Source of the DNA: Acanthamoeba sp. SK_2022b | Taxonomy: Eukaryota; Discosea; Longamoebia; Acanthamoebidae | Assembly (NCBI GenBank): GCA_027943245.1 | Contig: JANDJZ010000008.1 | Location: 1-64,000 of the forward strand | Length of the DNA: 64,000 nt | Reading direction: 5' to 3' | Shown here: positions 34,820-45,439 of the stretch, one piece after another | How positions within the stretch are numbered: the stretch's first letter is position 1 | Layout of the letters: each line of letters begins with the position of its first letter | The notes under the pieces: model-generated | Told to the model about the DNA's origin: nothing | Database searches by the model: none | What the model saw: only the letters and a program-made list of their open reading frames with translations | Made by a program: the position numbers and the translations under genes

Positions 34820-35456
34820 CAGGCCTTGGTGTCCATGCCCTCCTCGGGCTGCTGATCCTCCACAACTTCGCCATCCTCGTTGGTCTTGTAGTACTCGTCC
34901 GGGTTCGACTCCCACACTTGAGATCAGGTGCGCGCCACACGCATGCGTGGTGAGTGGGCAGTGTACGGTTAATCCAGCAATCACTGCTGCCAGGAGCTAG
35001 AAAACGGTACCAGCTCTGTTCTTATCGAGGTTGCGAGCACGAGCGAGGTTGACAGACAGCACTTTGCCAAAGAGCTCTCCGTTGTGCATGTTCTCCTGCG
35101 CCGCCATAGCGTCCTCTCGGACCTCGAACTCCACGAATCCGAACCCTCGGTTCTTGTCTGCTCTCGCCAGGCTAGCGTTAGTCGCCAGTGCCGTTGTGCG
35201 GGCGGCGAGTGTGCGTACTCTGCTCATAGTTCATCGGGATCATTACATCGACGATTTCACCAAAGGGGATAAACGCAGCCTTGAGCGTCTCCTCTGTCAC
35301 CTCATCCGCCAGGCCACCTGCCGAGAGGCCAAGCATTCGCCCCAATCCCGATTGTAAAATTTCAAAACAAGATCTGCAAAACGAGAGATCGACATGAAAT
35401 GGAAGGGTACCGACGTAAATGACGCGGTGTCGGTTATCAGCATTCATGAGCGACAT
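34820..35456 (-). CDS. RRM protein resembling the N-terminal domain of cyclophilin PPIE/CyP33
   Basis: Exon 1 encodes MSLMNADNRHRVIYVG (RNP2). Exon 2 begins GLADEVTEETLKAAFIPFGE and exon 3 contains RGFGFVEFEVREDAMAAQEN (RNP1 RGFGFVEF) and ELFGKVLSVNLARA. Spacing and wording (AAFIPFG, ELFG) match the RRM of the nuclear cyclophilin PPIE/CyP33. The protein then ends with an acidic tail (VWESNPDEYYKTNEDGEVVE...GMDTKA) and has no cyclophilin domain. Predicted about 125 residues: a stand-alone RNA-binding protein, probably nuclear or spliceosomal. The stop (34820-34822) sits right at the border of CpG-poor island B. Confidence 0.83.
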
Positions 35457-36275
35457 GTCTTCAACGGGCAGATGTTAACTTGTGTGGGTACAACAAGAAA
35501 AAGAAGAGAAAAAGCCAATTTATTTGCCAAACACAGAAACGTCACTTGGCTTTGGCGGGCGACATCTCCTTGTCCCACTTCTCTGCTTGCGAGATGGCAG
35601 TGTCCCGAGAGAGCAGTTTCTCCTTGCCCTCTTCGTCCCATTGTTCTTTTCCGCGATGCCTGTTTTCCCTCTATTAGCATTGAGACTTAAGTCATCGCGC
35701 GCACACACTGGTGTACCTCGCGCGGTAGCTCAGACGGCGAGCGCCACTGTAACCTGCCCAGAGACACCCACCCACTACTCGGCAGGGAGAGTACGTCTTT
35801 CAGAGTGAGGATCGCGGAGGTGAGAAACCATGAGGTTGGTACCAACAACAGGGGCAAGGGTTGTCCACACGGGCTTGGACTGCAACACCGATAACCTCTG
35901 GTTAGTGTCAGCGTGTAGCAACCGGTAGTTCGACAAGGTGCCCGTACATGCTCAGTGAACACGGTTGGATATCTGCTTTGTAGTGCGCGGTAGGCCATGA
36001 CTGTGGTCGATGAAAGCGCGGAAGGCAAGCTTGTGCGCTGCCCTTGAAAAAAAGACAGCTCGCTCAGTGGAAGCAGACTCGAGATCTCGTCACCAAACCT
36101 GCGGGTAGTTGTCGGAGTGCCGGCACTAGGTGCTTCGCATCCGTTCCTGCTATCTAGCCTGCCCAGGTGAAGAGGTCAAGAAGACCTGGGTTCGCGTTGC
36201 TCGGCAGCCAGCCCGGCGGAAGAAAATAGGTCTTTTAATCCATTTGGCGCTCCGAATCTAAGCGCACAGCAGAAG
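35457..36275. other. 819-bp intergenic region between divergent genes
   Basis: Normal CpG content, so unlike the islands, yet no ORF of recognisable product. Contains a perfect palindrome gttggtaccaac (about 35834-35845) and a short hairpin taacctctggtta (about 35892-35904). A tRNA A-box-like string (tagctcagacgg, near 35727) has no B box after it. Promoters for the RRM gene and ETFRF1 are expected here. Confidence 0.4.
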
Positions 36276-36819
36276 ATGGCACAGAACTCATCTCGTGGGG
36301 CTGCGCGCAATCTGTACAAGCAGGTGAGAACGTGAAACTACGCCCTCAGATTTATGGATCTAACACCGTGGCCCTCCAGTTGATCTGGACGGGACGTGAC
36401 TACCCTGCGGGTCTGGACAAGCTACGGCCGGGTGCCAAGCGAGCCTTCTTTGCCACCAAGGACGAAACTGATCCAGAGAAGATCAACCAGGCCTTCCAGA
36501 GGGTACACCCCCACGTGTCTCGTGGTTGCGCTTGTTTAGCGGTGTGGACAAGGGCAGGGATTGTGTGCATCACACTCAAGCCACGCGTCCCTGGCAATGC
36601 AGGGGGAGTACATATTGAAGGAGCTGGAGGCCCTCGTGAAGCTGCACAAGTATCGCACCCTGCGAAAACAGTACAACCCCGAGCGTGAGGACGAGATGGT
36701 GGCTTCAGAGTTCGAGAAGTTCAAAGAGAAAGCAGGTTCGTCTTTACCCTCGGCACGCATAACTTGTCATTTACCCCTTCTCTCATTGTGCTGCAGAGGC
36801 CCCGCCCTCGGGTTTCTAG
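36276..36819 (+). CDS. ETFRF1: ETFRF1/LYRM5-like LYR-motif protein
   Basis: Small mitochondrial LYR-family protein; the human relative removes FAD from electron-transfer flavoprotein. Four exons: MAQNSSRGAARNLYKQ (LYK in place of LYR), LIWTGRDYPAGLDKL, EYILKELEALVKLHKYRTLR, and a short last exon giving EAPPSGF. Wording matches LYRM5 (LYK.L...GRDYP.G and KELEAL..L.KYR). About 108 residues, the usual size. AATAAA 31 bp after the stop. Confidence 0.88.
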
Positions 36820-36849
36820 TTGATCTATTGTTCCATGACCGTCCAGTTG

Positions 36850-36855
36850 AATAAA
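36850..36855 (+). terminator. Poly(A) signal AATAAA for ETFRF1-like gene
   Basis: Canonical hexamer 31 bp downstream of the stop codon at 36817-36819, about 180 bp before the next start codon. Confidence 0.6.
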
Positions 36856-37034
36856 GCTTGCCATGGTTTCTCATCTCAGAGAAAGAGAGCCTTGTTGAAG
36901 GTGCGCCCTGTGGACGAGATGGCGGCTTCGGGTGTGGGCTCGTCGGCAGACGGAAATTGTCTGGATAGCAGTGCAGGCCCCTGTGGCGTGCTGGCATGTC
37001 GGTCTCAGGGCGGCAGTTTAGCGCCCAGCACAAA

Positions 37035-39363
37035 ATGGTCAAGTCAGCGCTGTTGATTGCTCTTGTGTGTGTTGTGATTGTGCCTGCTTTGTGCCTGGCC
37101 GCCAAGGTCACACCCTCTACCGAGCACCACCGCGTGGTCACTCCCGCTTACGGCCCCGAAAACGTGACTCAGCACAGCGGTACCGTGATGCATCAGTTCC
37201 CTTCATCTTGGCACTGCGATTTCACTAAGCGATCTTATTTCAGGTTACATTACGATCAACGGCACCTATGCGAACGGCACGCATTTGTTCTTCTGGATGT
37301 TCGAGTCGCGCTCCAAGCCGTCCACGGATCCGTTGATTGTGTGGCTCACCGGAGGTACACCACACAAGGCCTCTTTGCTCAGCACCTCAACTCGACTTAA
37401 CATCAGCTTCTATGTTTTGCAGGCCCGGGTTGCTCTTCGCTTCTCGCCTTGTTCACCGTACGCAGAGCGTCAAATCCCATGCGCCACTGCCGCTTTCCGT
37501 CACTCGACTGACTCGTTCCACAGGAGAACGGCCCCTACACCGTGGCCCAGGACCTGTCGCTCAAGCGCAACCCCTACAGCTGGAACTCGTTCGCCAACCT
37601 CCTCTACATCGACCAGCCCGTGGGCACTGGTATGCATGTCGTCGTTTCCGTGGCTGTACGGTGGGGCCATGCCGTTCCTTACCCGTGCCTGGCCGCTCTT
37701 AGGTTTCTCCTACGCCGACAGCCCGTTGGACTATGAGACCAACGAGGACGTGATCGCTCAGGACCTCTACGTGTTCATGCAAAACTTCTTCCTCCTCTTC
37801 CCTCAGTACAGCAAGCTCCCGTTCTATATCATGGGCGAGTCAGTACGGCGGCCAGCAGTCCTTACAGTTTTATTGGCACCTTCATACCAACTCACGTTCG
37901 TTCTATTCTCCCTCCCTCCCTCCCTCCAACCACTGGCTTTCTCCAGTATGCCGGCCACTATGGTACCACTACGCATGCTTTGGGACGACAGGAGCGTGCT
38001 GTTAATCTAATCGTATGCTTGCACAGTCCCTGCCTTCGCCTACCGCACGCTCGTGGGCAACCAGAACCGTGACGGTCTCTTCCACATCAACCTCAACGGT
38101 ATCGGTATCGGCAACGGATGGGTCGATCCCTACCAGCAATACGCCGCCTACCCCGAGTTTGCGTACGTGTACTCAGCAGCTGCTCGGAGCCACGGTGGCC
38201 CTCTATAACCCCATCGCTCGTGGAATGCAGCTATAAGTACAAGCTGATCGGCGAGGCTGAGTATGTTATCGCCAAGGGCGCAGCTTCGATCTGCCAGGGC
38301 CTCATCGCTCTTGGAGGTGCCTTCGCCCCGTGTAAACGTCTCCCTCGCCAAGGCTCGCTTGCGCTAACGCCCGCGCTCTGCATGACAACTTTGCAGGAGA
38401 ATGGGGATTCGCGTTTGAGCAGTGCCAGCTCACCATGACGGGCGTCATGGCGGCCATGAGCATCAACTTGGGCTATGCTGTCAACGTACGGTTTCTACTA
38501 CTCTCTCACCACTACACTTGACCCATATTGGGTGTTGACGCTCTCGCAGTAAACCCTAAACCCGCTTTTGCCTTTGCAGCCCTACAACTGGAAGGTGCCC
38601 TGCGCCGTTGAGCCGCTGTGCTACAGCTTCGATCAAGTGACTCAGTTCCTGAACGTAAGTTGCCCAACGCCTCAATGTTACCCTGACGTGCGCTAACGCT
38701 CTTCCGCAAAAACCGCTTGGCGCATCTATGTAGCAACCCATGGTCAAGAAGGCCATCGGTGCCAAGCCTGACCTCGAGTGGGAAGACTGCGCGACGCTTC
38801 CCCACCTCGCGCTTCTGTACGTCATCCTCAGTACCGGACCTGAAGCACCGATCCGCTAACCCCACCCCATCCGCGCAGTGGTGACTGGATCACCAACCTG
38901 GACGTTCATGTCCCCGACCTGCTGGCCAACAACATTCGCGTGTTGGTCTACTCCGGAATGCTTGGTACGAGTCCCTTCCAGAAGGCGGTGCACTCCCCGA
39001 ACGCGATCTCACCAACTGCCGCTTGCAGACTTCATCTGCAACTACGTGGGCGGTGACTTGTGGACCAGCAACCTCAACTGGCCCGGCAAGGCAGCCTTTA
39101 ACAGCGCGCCCTTCGGCAACTGGACCGTACAGGGTAAGGTCGCTGGCTACGCCAAGACGGCGCAGGGCCTCACCTTCCTCGAAGTCGCCAACGCTGGCCA
39201 CCTTGCTCCCATGGTTCGTATCGCTTAGCCTCTCTAAGATCCAATCCCAAGCTCTGACAACGCGTTGTCCGCCGCTTGGCCATGCGGGTCATCACCACAG
39301 GACCAGCCCGTCAACACCCTGGACATGGTCCATCGCCTTCTCACCAATACGCCCTTTGCTTAA
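37035..39363 (+). CDS. Serine carboxypeptidase (peptidase S10), secreted or lysosomal
   Basis: Begins [20 protein letters not shown], a signal peptide with cleavage near CLA-AK. About twelve exons. Family blocks: [35 protein letters not shown] (oxyanion-hole region), [28 protein letters not shown]. The catalytic Ser lies in GESYAGHY, created by splicing at about 37849/37949. Then [15 protein letters not shown], the catalytic Asp region [16 protein letters not shown], and the catalytic His in [12 protein letters not shown]. The full triad is intact. Several N-glycosylation sites. Removes C-terminal residues from peptides in acidic compartments or outside the cell. Length (about 460 residues) is normal for the family. 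Confidence 0.92.
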
Positions 39364-39454
39364 GGCCTTCATGGTGGCGCAAGCACCACCGGTGTCCACT
39401 TGCAACACTTCCCCAACTCCTCTTGCTCCTCGTTGCCATCGTCTGGGCCAGACT

Positions 39455-39460
39455 TATAAA
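39455..39460 (+). promoter_or_regulatory. TATA box for HSD17B12-like gene
   Basis: TATAAA 85 bp before the start codon at 39545, between the carboxypeptidase stop (39363) and this gene. Confidence 0.5.
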
Positions 39461-39544
39461 CTTTTTTCCTCCCCACCTCCTTCCTGCTACCCCCTTGTCC
39501 TTTATTTTCTGAAGATTTTTTTTCTGTTAGAAGGACAAGAAAGC

Positions 39545-40162
39545 ATGCAGCAGTACGTTCTGCCTGCGACGCGGACCCTTTTGGTGGTGACCTACCTGTG
39601 GTTGGTCTACAACTTCATCCCGGTGGGCTTGTGGTTTGCCCTCTTCTCGTTCGCCTTTGGCGTGCTGGCCAACGTGGTCTTGGATCAGCTGGTCAAGCGG
39701 CTTACAATCACCAAGTTCAAGCCCAGTGTGCCCCTTCACGAATGGCCCAAGAGCTGCGCCCTCGTACGCTGATCTTTCTTCAATAATCGTAAATCTCAGC
39801 TTAATCTGCTGACCAAGCAGTGGTAAAAGGTCACTGGAGCGTCTGGCGGCCTGGGCTACGAGTACGCCAAGCTGCTGGCAGCTGATGGCCACGACTTGGT
39901 GCTGGTGGCGCGGAGCGCCGACAAGCTCGATGAAATCAAGAAAGAGCTCGAGGCCAAGTACGGCAATAACGTCAAGGTCATCACCAAGGGTATGGCCCGT
40001 TTGTTCTACCCTCCAGCTGTACCTAAGGGACTGACATCCCGGCATGTGTTTTCAGACTTGACAAAGCCCGGAGCTGCGCGCGAAGTGTTTGATGAAGTCC
40101 AGCGAAGCAACTTGCTGGTATGCGAAACGTTCATGTACACGTGCACGCAGGCAACCACTGAC

Positions 40163-40234
<72 letters not shown>

Positions 40235-40999
40235 GATCGAACTGTTGGTCAATAACGCCGGATTCGGTGCTGTGGGCGACTTCACCCGGATCTCTTTCGA
40301 GAAGAACATGGAGATGGTACAGCTTAACATCGTGGCCCTCACCGAACTCACCCACCTCGTACTCCGCCGACTGCTCCAAGAGGGAAAGCCTCGCGGCAAG
40401 ATCATGAACATCTCCTCCAGCGCTGGCTTTCTCCCCGGTACGCGCTCACACACACACGCTCACGCGCGCGATCAGTCGGTTGACGTAGGTTCCCATGTTG
40501 TCCCATGTTCGCTCAGGTCCCGGCATGGCGGTCTATTTTGCCACAAAGGCCTACGTCACGAGCTTCACCGAGGCTTTGGTCCAGGAGCTCAGCGGCACGG
40601 AGATCACCGCCACGGTCATCTGCCCCGGCGCCACCGCGACCAAGTACGCTCGCGCCTGGGCTTGGTGGACACCGCCATTTTGCTCACGACGCTGGCTCGG
40701 CTGGGCACCACAGCTTCGCCGAAGTGGCCGGTAACAAGAACTCCTTCGTGTTCACGCACGGCAACGTGATGACGGCGGAGGAGGCTGCCCGCACGTCCTA
40801 CCGCGCATGGATGCTTGGCGAGCCGGTACGCTCTACCCCCTCAAGGGGTCGTGCACGTACGCTCACCCCCGCTTACGATTCTTCCCGTTTGTGGTAGGTG
40901 TACATAACCGGCGTGGACAACTCGGCCACGATCTACTTGTTGCCTTTTATCCCTCGCATGCTCCTCTACAAGCTCGTCGCCTTCCTCACCAAGACGTAG
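39545..40999 (+). CDS. HSD17B12/KAR-like very-long-chain 3-ketoacyl-CoA reductase (SDR)
   Basis: ER short-chain dehydrogenase. The N-terminus has two hydrophobic segments (TLLVVTYLWLVYNFIPVGLW and FALFSFAFGVLANVV). After exon 1 the SDR core reads ALVTGASGGLGYEYAKLLA (NADPH-binding TGxxxGxG), LVNNAGFG, IMNISSSAGFLPG (catalytic Ser), YFATKAYVTSF (catalytic Tyr and Lys) and VICPGATAT-NFAEVAG across the splice at 40644. It ends LPFIPRMLLYKLVAFLTKT, a hydrophobic/basic tail typical of the KAR/HSD17B12 group. Five introns, one filled by an ACA repeat. The role in fatty-acid elongation is inferred from the family; a steroid dehydrogenase role is also possible. Confidence 0.86.
40159..40233. repeat. 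(ACA)n trinucleotide repeat in an HSD17B12-like intron
   Basis: About 25 ACA/CAA units directly before the acceptor AG at 40233-40235. It is open as poly-Q or poly-T, but the SDR frame requires it to be spliced out (NLL / IELLVNNAG). Confidence 0.9.
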
Positions 41000-41165
41000 A
41001 TAGTGGGTGCCAAGGGCCAAGGAATGCATGGCATGTGTCGCTGCGTAGCATTCCGGCCGGCACTTCATTTTGTCTCTTCGTGTCTCTTGCTTTGGGCTCC
41101 AAGACACCTGCAACCTCAACAACAACGAGAAGAGAACACACCTGTCCCAACAAAGAACAGACAGG

Positions 41166-42028
41166 ATGGAACATCGGGGAGGTGCGGAAACTGAGACGAT
41201 GAACATTGACGACTCCTTGGGCCGGGCGGTGTTGGCCACTCTGGAGCGGCTGGAGAAGAGGGTGGGCCTCCTCGAGGAACGTGTGGCGGAGGTTTCCCTC
41301 GCCTCCGACTCGGCCGCCACTGGCCCTTCCACCTCCCTTGGCACCATGCTCGAAGATGTCCTGGTAAAGCTCTATCAGGTAGGTTGTCCCCAAGACCCTC
41401 CTACAACCTGTGTACGACTTGACCCTCTGTCGTTGGGGGCACACCTGACGTGGTCTGGTAGATCGAGGGCAGGGTGGACTCGATAGAGAAGAGGCAGGAG
41501 TCAGCTCGCGAGGAGAAGGAGCAGAGGAGGAGCGACAAGCGCAGGGCAGCGACGGCCTTGCTGCGCCAGCAGGGCTACGCCTTCACCCAACGCCCCACTG
41601 CGGGCCCCATCTCCCCCCGCCCGCCGGCCAAGAAGCCCCCGTCCCTGCCTCGCTCGGTCTCGGCGCAGACGCGCCACGGGCTAGTCTCGACGCACGAACA
41701 GGGCGACACGGGGCTCGACAACCGGCTACATGAAGCAGACGACGGCGGTGAGGAGCAAGACGCGTCATACGACACAGAGTCGGGCGGCTGCAGCGGCGAG
41801 GACAACGCGGTGGGCGAGGGCGAGGAGGGCTCAACCTCGGGCAAGGCGGAGGTGGAGGTGGCGGCACAGGCCGTGGACCAGATCCCGATCCCGAGCGTGA
41901 GGAAGCCGCTGCCGGCCTTCCCCACGAGCGGCCGGCGCGCAATGACGGCGTACCTCCCCCTCAGCCAGTCCAGCGAGCTCCTCCTGCAACTGGCGGAGAT
42001 GGAGCTCCAGGAGCGCCAGATGGCCTAG
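41166..42028 (+). CDS. Coiled-coil protein of unknown function
   Basis: Two exons, intron about 41379-41462. The first exon has a coiled coil (AVLATLERLEKRVGLLEERV) that resumes after the splice (IEGRVDSIEKRQESAREEKEQR, very basic/acidic). Then a proline/serine basic segment (PISPRPPAKKPPSLP), an acidic low-complexity region (EADDGGEEQDASYDTE...GEGEEG) and a final helix LLLQLAEMELQERQMA. About 260 residues. No enzyme or binding motif recognised; the ORF is long and its codon usage matches neighbours, so it is probably real. Confidence 0.6.
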
Positions 42029-42186
42029 GTCACGACACGCTACGGCGAACCGACGCAACACAACTCTAATGCATTCCTCACAACACCTTGTCATTGGAAG
42101 ATGTAAATAGAAGACGAAACAAAGGATTTCTGGCCAGTGCGCAATGTTCATCTTCTGCTGATGGCCGACGAGGAGAAGAGATGAGA

Positions 42187-44460
42187 TCACTGCTCTACAT
42201 GCATTTCATCGTCCTCCGGGCGCCAATCAGTGTCGACGGGCACACCAAGCTCGGCCACCAGCGCAAGCCATGACTCAGAGACGGCGGAAGACCCGTAACG
42301 CTCCACACAGTCGCGGTATGGATCGCGGCCCAGCGTCGGGTCGGCCCCCACTGCGGCGTTGGGTAGGACATCATCGAAGGACAAGCCAAGTTAGCATGGG
42401 CGCCGCCTTGTTGTGGGCGGGGAGAGATAGAGCAGATTGCGTACAACGAACGAGAAGGCGAGCAATATTAGCGAACTTGACGGTGTAGTCCTCGCCGCTG
42501 TTATCTCTAATCCGTGGTGCGCTAGCGAGGAGGCTAGTTAGCGCCGTGTGTCCATCCTCGTTGAGTAGGTTGAGGTTGGCGCCATGCTTCACCTGCACAA
42601 GCCATGGAGAGAGAGAGAGAGAGAGGTTGGGAGGGGAGGGGAATCAACCGCCGTGGCTGGCTCGGTAAATCGCAGGCAAGACGCCACTGGGCAGGGTTAT
42701 GGGGCGGGTTACCAGGAGCTCGAGCAGCAGGCCGTTGCCGTTCACCCAAAAGCAAGCAGTCTCGCCTTCCCAGTTCCGCACGTTCGGGTCCGCCCCTTTC
42801 TGTGAGAAGGGTTGAGGGAGTGGGAGGTAAGCAGGGAGCGAGACGTGGAGCGGGTGTTACACGTCGCTGCGCCCTGAACCTGAAGCAAGAACTCGAGCGT
42901 GCGAGCCATCTCATCGGAGGACTCACGGAAACGGCGGTGCCTCAGGAGCGCATAGAGAGGGGAAATGTCGTCAGACATCTGAGCGTTGATGTCCACGCCT
43001 GTCCGCGAGAACTTGAGTCAAGGCAAGTGCGCAGCAGTGGAGGGAAGGAAAAGGGAGGCGAGATCTTCGCTGCGCACGCAATGGCCGCCGATGGGCTCGC
43101 ACCTCGGTCCAATAAGAACTGGACCATGTCGCGCGGATAGGCGTGCCATTGCACTGCAGCGACGATGAGGTCCGCTGCACGAGGGTTGCCAAAATGAGGT
43201 GCTCGAGCCCTCTATCACACGCAGTGGGAGTGCGGTGGGGGAATGCACGAACTCTCGTATCGTGGCAACTTGACGCCCTTGGCGACTAAGAGCTCGAACA
43301 AAGCCCGCACACGCGCGCATCGCTGCTCCGTCGCTGCTGGATCGCGGCACGGCTCACCGTGACGAATGACCTCCTGCGGTGTGGTCCGCGGGGCAATGCG
43401 TTGACCAGTGTGAGGGATTCAGAGAGTGAGAGAAGCAAGAGGGCGCGACAGGTGGATACATAGAGTAGGTCGGTGCGGTGTTCGATCGGCTGCCCGACGG
43501 CGTCGACGAGCAGGTCCAGGATGGCCGCGGTGTCTTCCGTGGGCGAGGACTGGTGGACGCGACGCACACGCGCGTTAGCTTCTCCATAGTCGGTGTAATC
43601 GACGCGTCAAAGGCCTCGGTCAGCGCACGCAAGTGGTCTCTATGTGCATACCACGATCACCGAACTGAGCGCATCCTCTCCCTCACCGTAGGTCACACAC
43701 GGGTTGGCCCCCTTGGCCAATAGGAACTCGATAAACTCCCTCCGGCAGGAATACTGCAGGGCCACCATCAAAGCCGTGGAGCCCCATTCCGGGTCCCTCT
43801 CCTCAAGCAGGGCGACGCCAAAGCGTTCAATGAACAGCTCCGCCATGTCGGTCATCTGGCCCCTGCAGGCCAAGTGGAACGGCGTGCCCTTGACAACGTC
43901 CTGCGCAGTAAGCACGCCGACAAATGTGAAAGAGGGGGGTGGAAGAGGGGAATCAGCATGGGGTGGCAGCAACCGCAAGGTTCATTAAAGGAGGGGAAGG
44001 GAAGGAGGTTACGCCATCTACGGGATGCACAACCGCCTCGTTCTTGGCCCCGAGTTCGAGCAACAGGCGCGCCAAGGGGACGTTGCCGTGCTTCACGGCC
44101 CAGTACAGGGGCGTCGTCTGCGTGGTGCAATGCACGTGGTTCACATCTGAACGCCATTGCGATGCGCGCAAGTGGTCGAGGATGGGGCGCCAATCGATCA
44201 GCGGCTGGCCAGGTGTGTGCATGCGCGCAAAAACAAGGTAGGAGCGTGGGCGCACCGGCGCCTTTGGAAACCAGGAATCGTATCATGTTCTCATGATTTT
44301 TCTTGACGGCGAGTTGCAGCGGTGTGTTACCGGTCTTATCGGGCGTGTTGAGGTGCTTGGCCAGGTCGAACTCCTCCGCTTCCATGTAGTCACGCTGGGC
44401 CTGGTCGAGCAGCACCTGCATGATCTGTGGCCATGACGTATGAAAGAGAGGGACAGGACA

Positions 44461-44530
<70 letters not shown>

Positions 44531-45430
44531 GCTGGGCGTGCGCTTGTTCACCTTGATATGTCCGGCAGCCGCCGCCTGGTGCAGGATGGGAACAGTGTTC
44601 TTGCTCCTGACCCTGCCCTTGCCCTTGGTTCGTGCGCCAGCCACCTGGGCAAGCTCCTGTGTGCCTGCCCCGTACTGCAATAGGACCTGTTGTGTTGCGA
44701 CACGCGCGCGTACTTATTAGTCAAGGCGTGCATTGCTGGGAGGAGAGTGGGGAGTGAGGGAGAGGCTGCGCCACCTCGACAAGATCGAACAGTCCCTTCT
44801 GTACGGCGAGTCCAATGGCCGTGGCACCTGAGTCGTTGCGCTGGTCCACGTTGAAGCCGGCCTGGGCGAGCACGTGGAGCGTGGCTGTGCTGCCGCTTAT
44901 CACCGCCAGGTGGAGCGGGTAGAGGCCTGTACGGGCGTGGTCGAACATGTCCGGTCGGATGGTGTTGTTGTCTTTGCCTTCGGCGAGAATGCGCTGACAG
45001 AACAGGTGATGGCCGCAAGCAGACGCCACCCTGCAGACCGAATATATGCATGAAGCCGACCAGAGAGCGCCGAGCGATGGAGCTTTGGCACCGCTTCATC
45101 CTAATAGTGGGGAGCAGAGAAAGTAGGGAGGAACGCACTTGAGTTGCTCGAGCGCACGCTCTTCAGGCGAGATATCGGTGCGCTTGGCCGTCAGGTGTGC
45201 GCGCCTGGCCGCGTTCACGCAGCGACTCCGCCACGACTCTGGAAAAATGTTGTTATTAGAATATTATTTTTGTGTTTTTTTTAATCACTTGATACTAAAA
45301 AGTATGGCACCTTGAGCACGGGCGCAGCGGGTTGGTCCCTGGCCAAAGTGGGCGCGGAAGGCCGTGCGCCAGATGCGGTTATCATTCTTGAGGATGCAGG
45401 ACCACAGGCGCTGCACGGCTTCAACACGCA
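42187..45430 (-). CDS. Ankyrin-repeat protein, 5' end missing (possible F-box-ankyrin)
   Basis: Ten or so exons on the minus strand. The most upstream recognisable exon starts at 45430 after an acceptor CTAG and reads VRVEAVQRLWSCILKND, then IWRTAFRAHFGQGPTRCARA, like the tail of an F-box region. Ankyrin repeats follow: TGLYPLHLAVISGSTATLHV, DKTGNTPLQLAVKKNHENM, TTPLYWAVKHGNVPLARLLL, KGTPFHLACRGQMTDMAELF, GSTALMVALQYSCRREFIEF, MSDDISPLYALLRHRRF, NEDGHTALTSLL. The final exon gives SFDDVLPNAAVGADPTLGRD and ends MHVEQ at 42187. No start methionine or F-box proper is found to the right; instead a copia fragment begins at about 45479. Introns include a CA microsatellite. Protein-protein adaptor; perhaps now inactive or restarted. 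Confidence 0.75.
44462..44528. repeat. (CA)n microsatellite in an ankyrin-gene intron
   Basis: About 33 uninterrupted CA units (GT on the coding strand) just after the exon encoding HQAAAAGHIK. Confidence 0.95.
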
Positions 45431-45439
45431 CTAGGACGT

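Noticed and set aside
34905..34925. B-box-like gggttcgactcc suggesting a tRNA gene
   Set aside because: It lies inside the RRM protein's last exon, encoding VWESNPDEYY on the minus strand; no A box or acceptor stem pairs with it.
35725..35740. tRNA A-box-like string tagctcagacgg
   Set aside because: No B box within 100 bp downstream and no acceptor stem, so no tRNA can be drawn.
40089..40769. Poly-glutamine protein encoded across the CAA repeat
   Set aside because: The SDR family needs this segment removed as an intron; the Q run is a repeat read in a chance-open frame.
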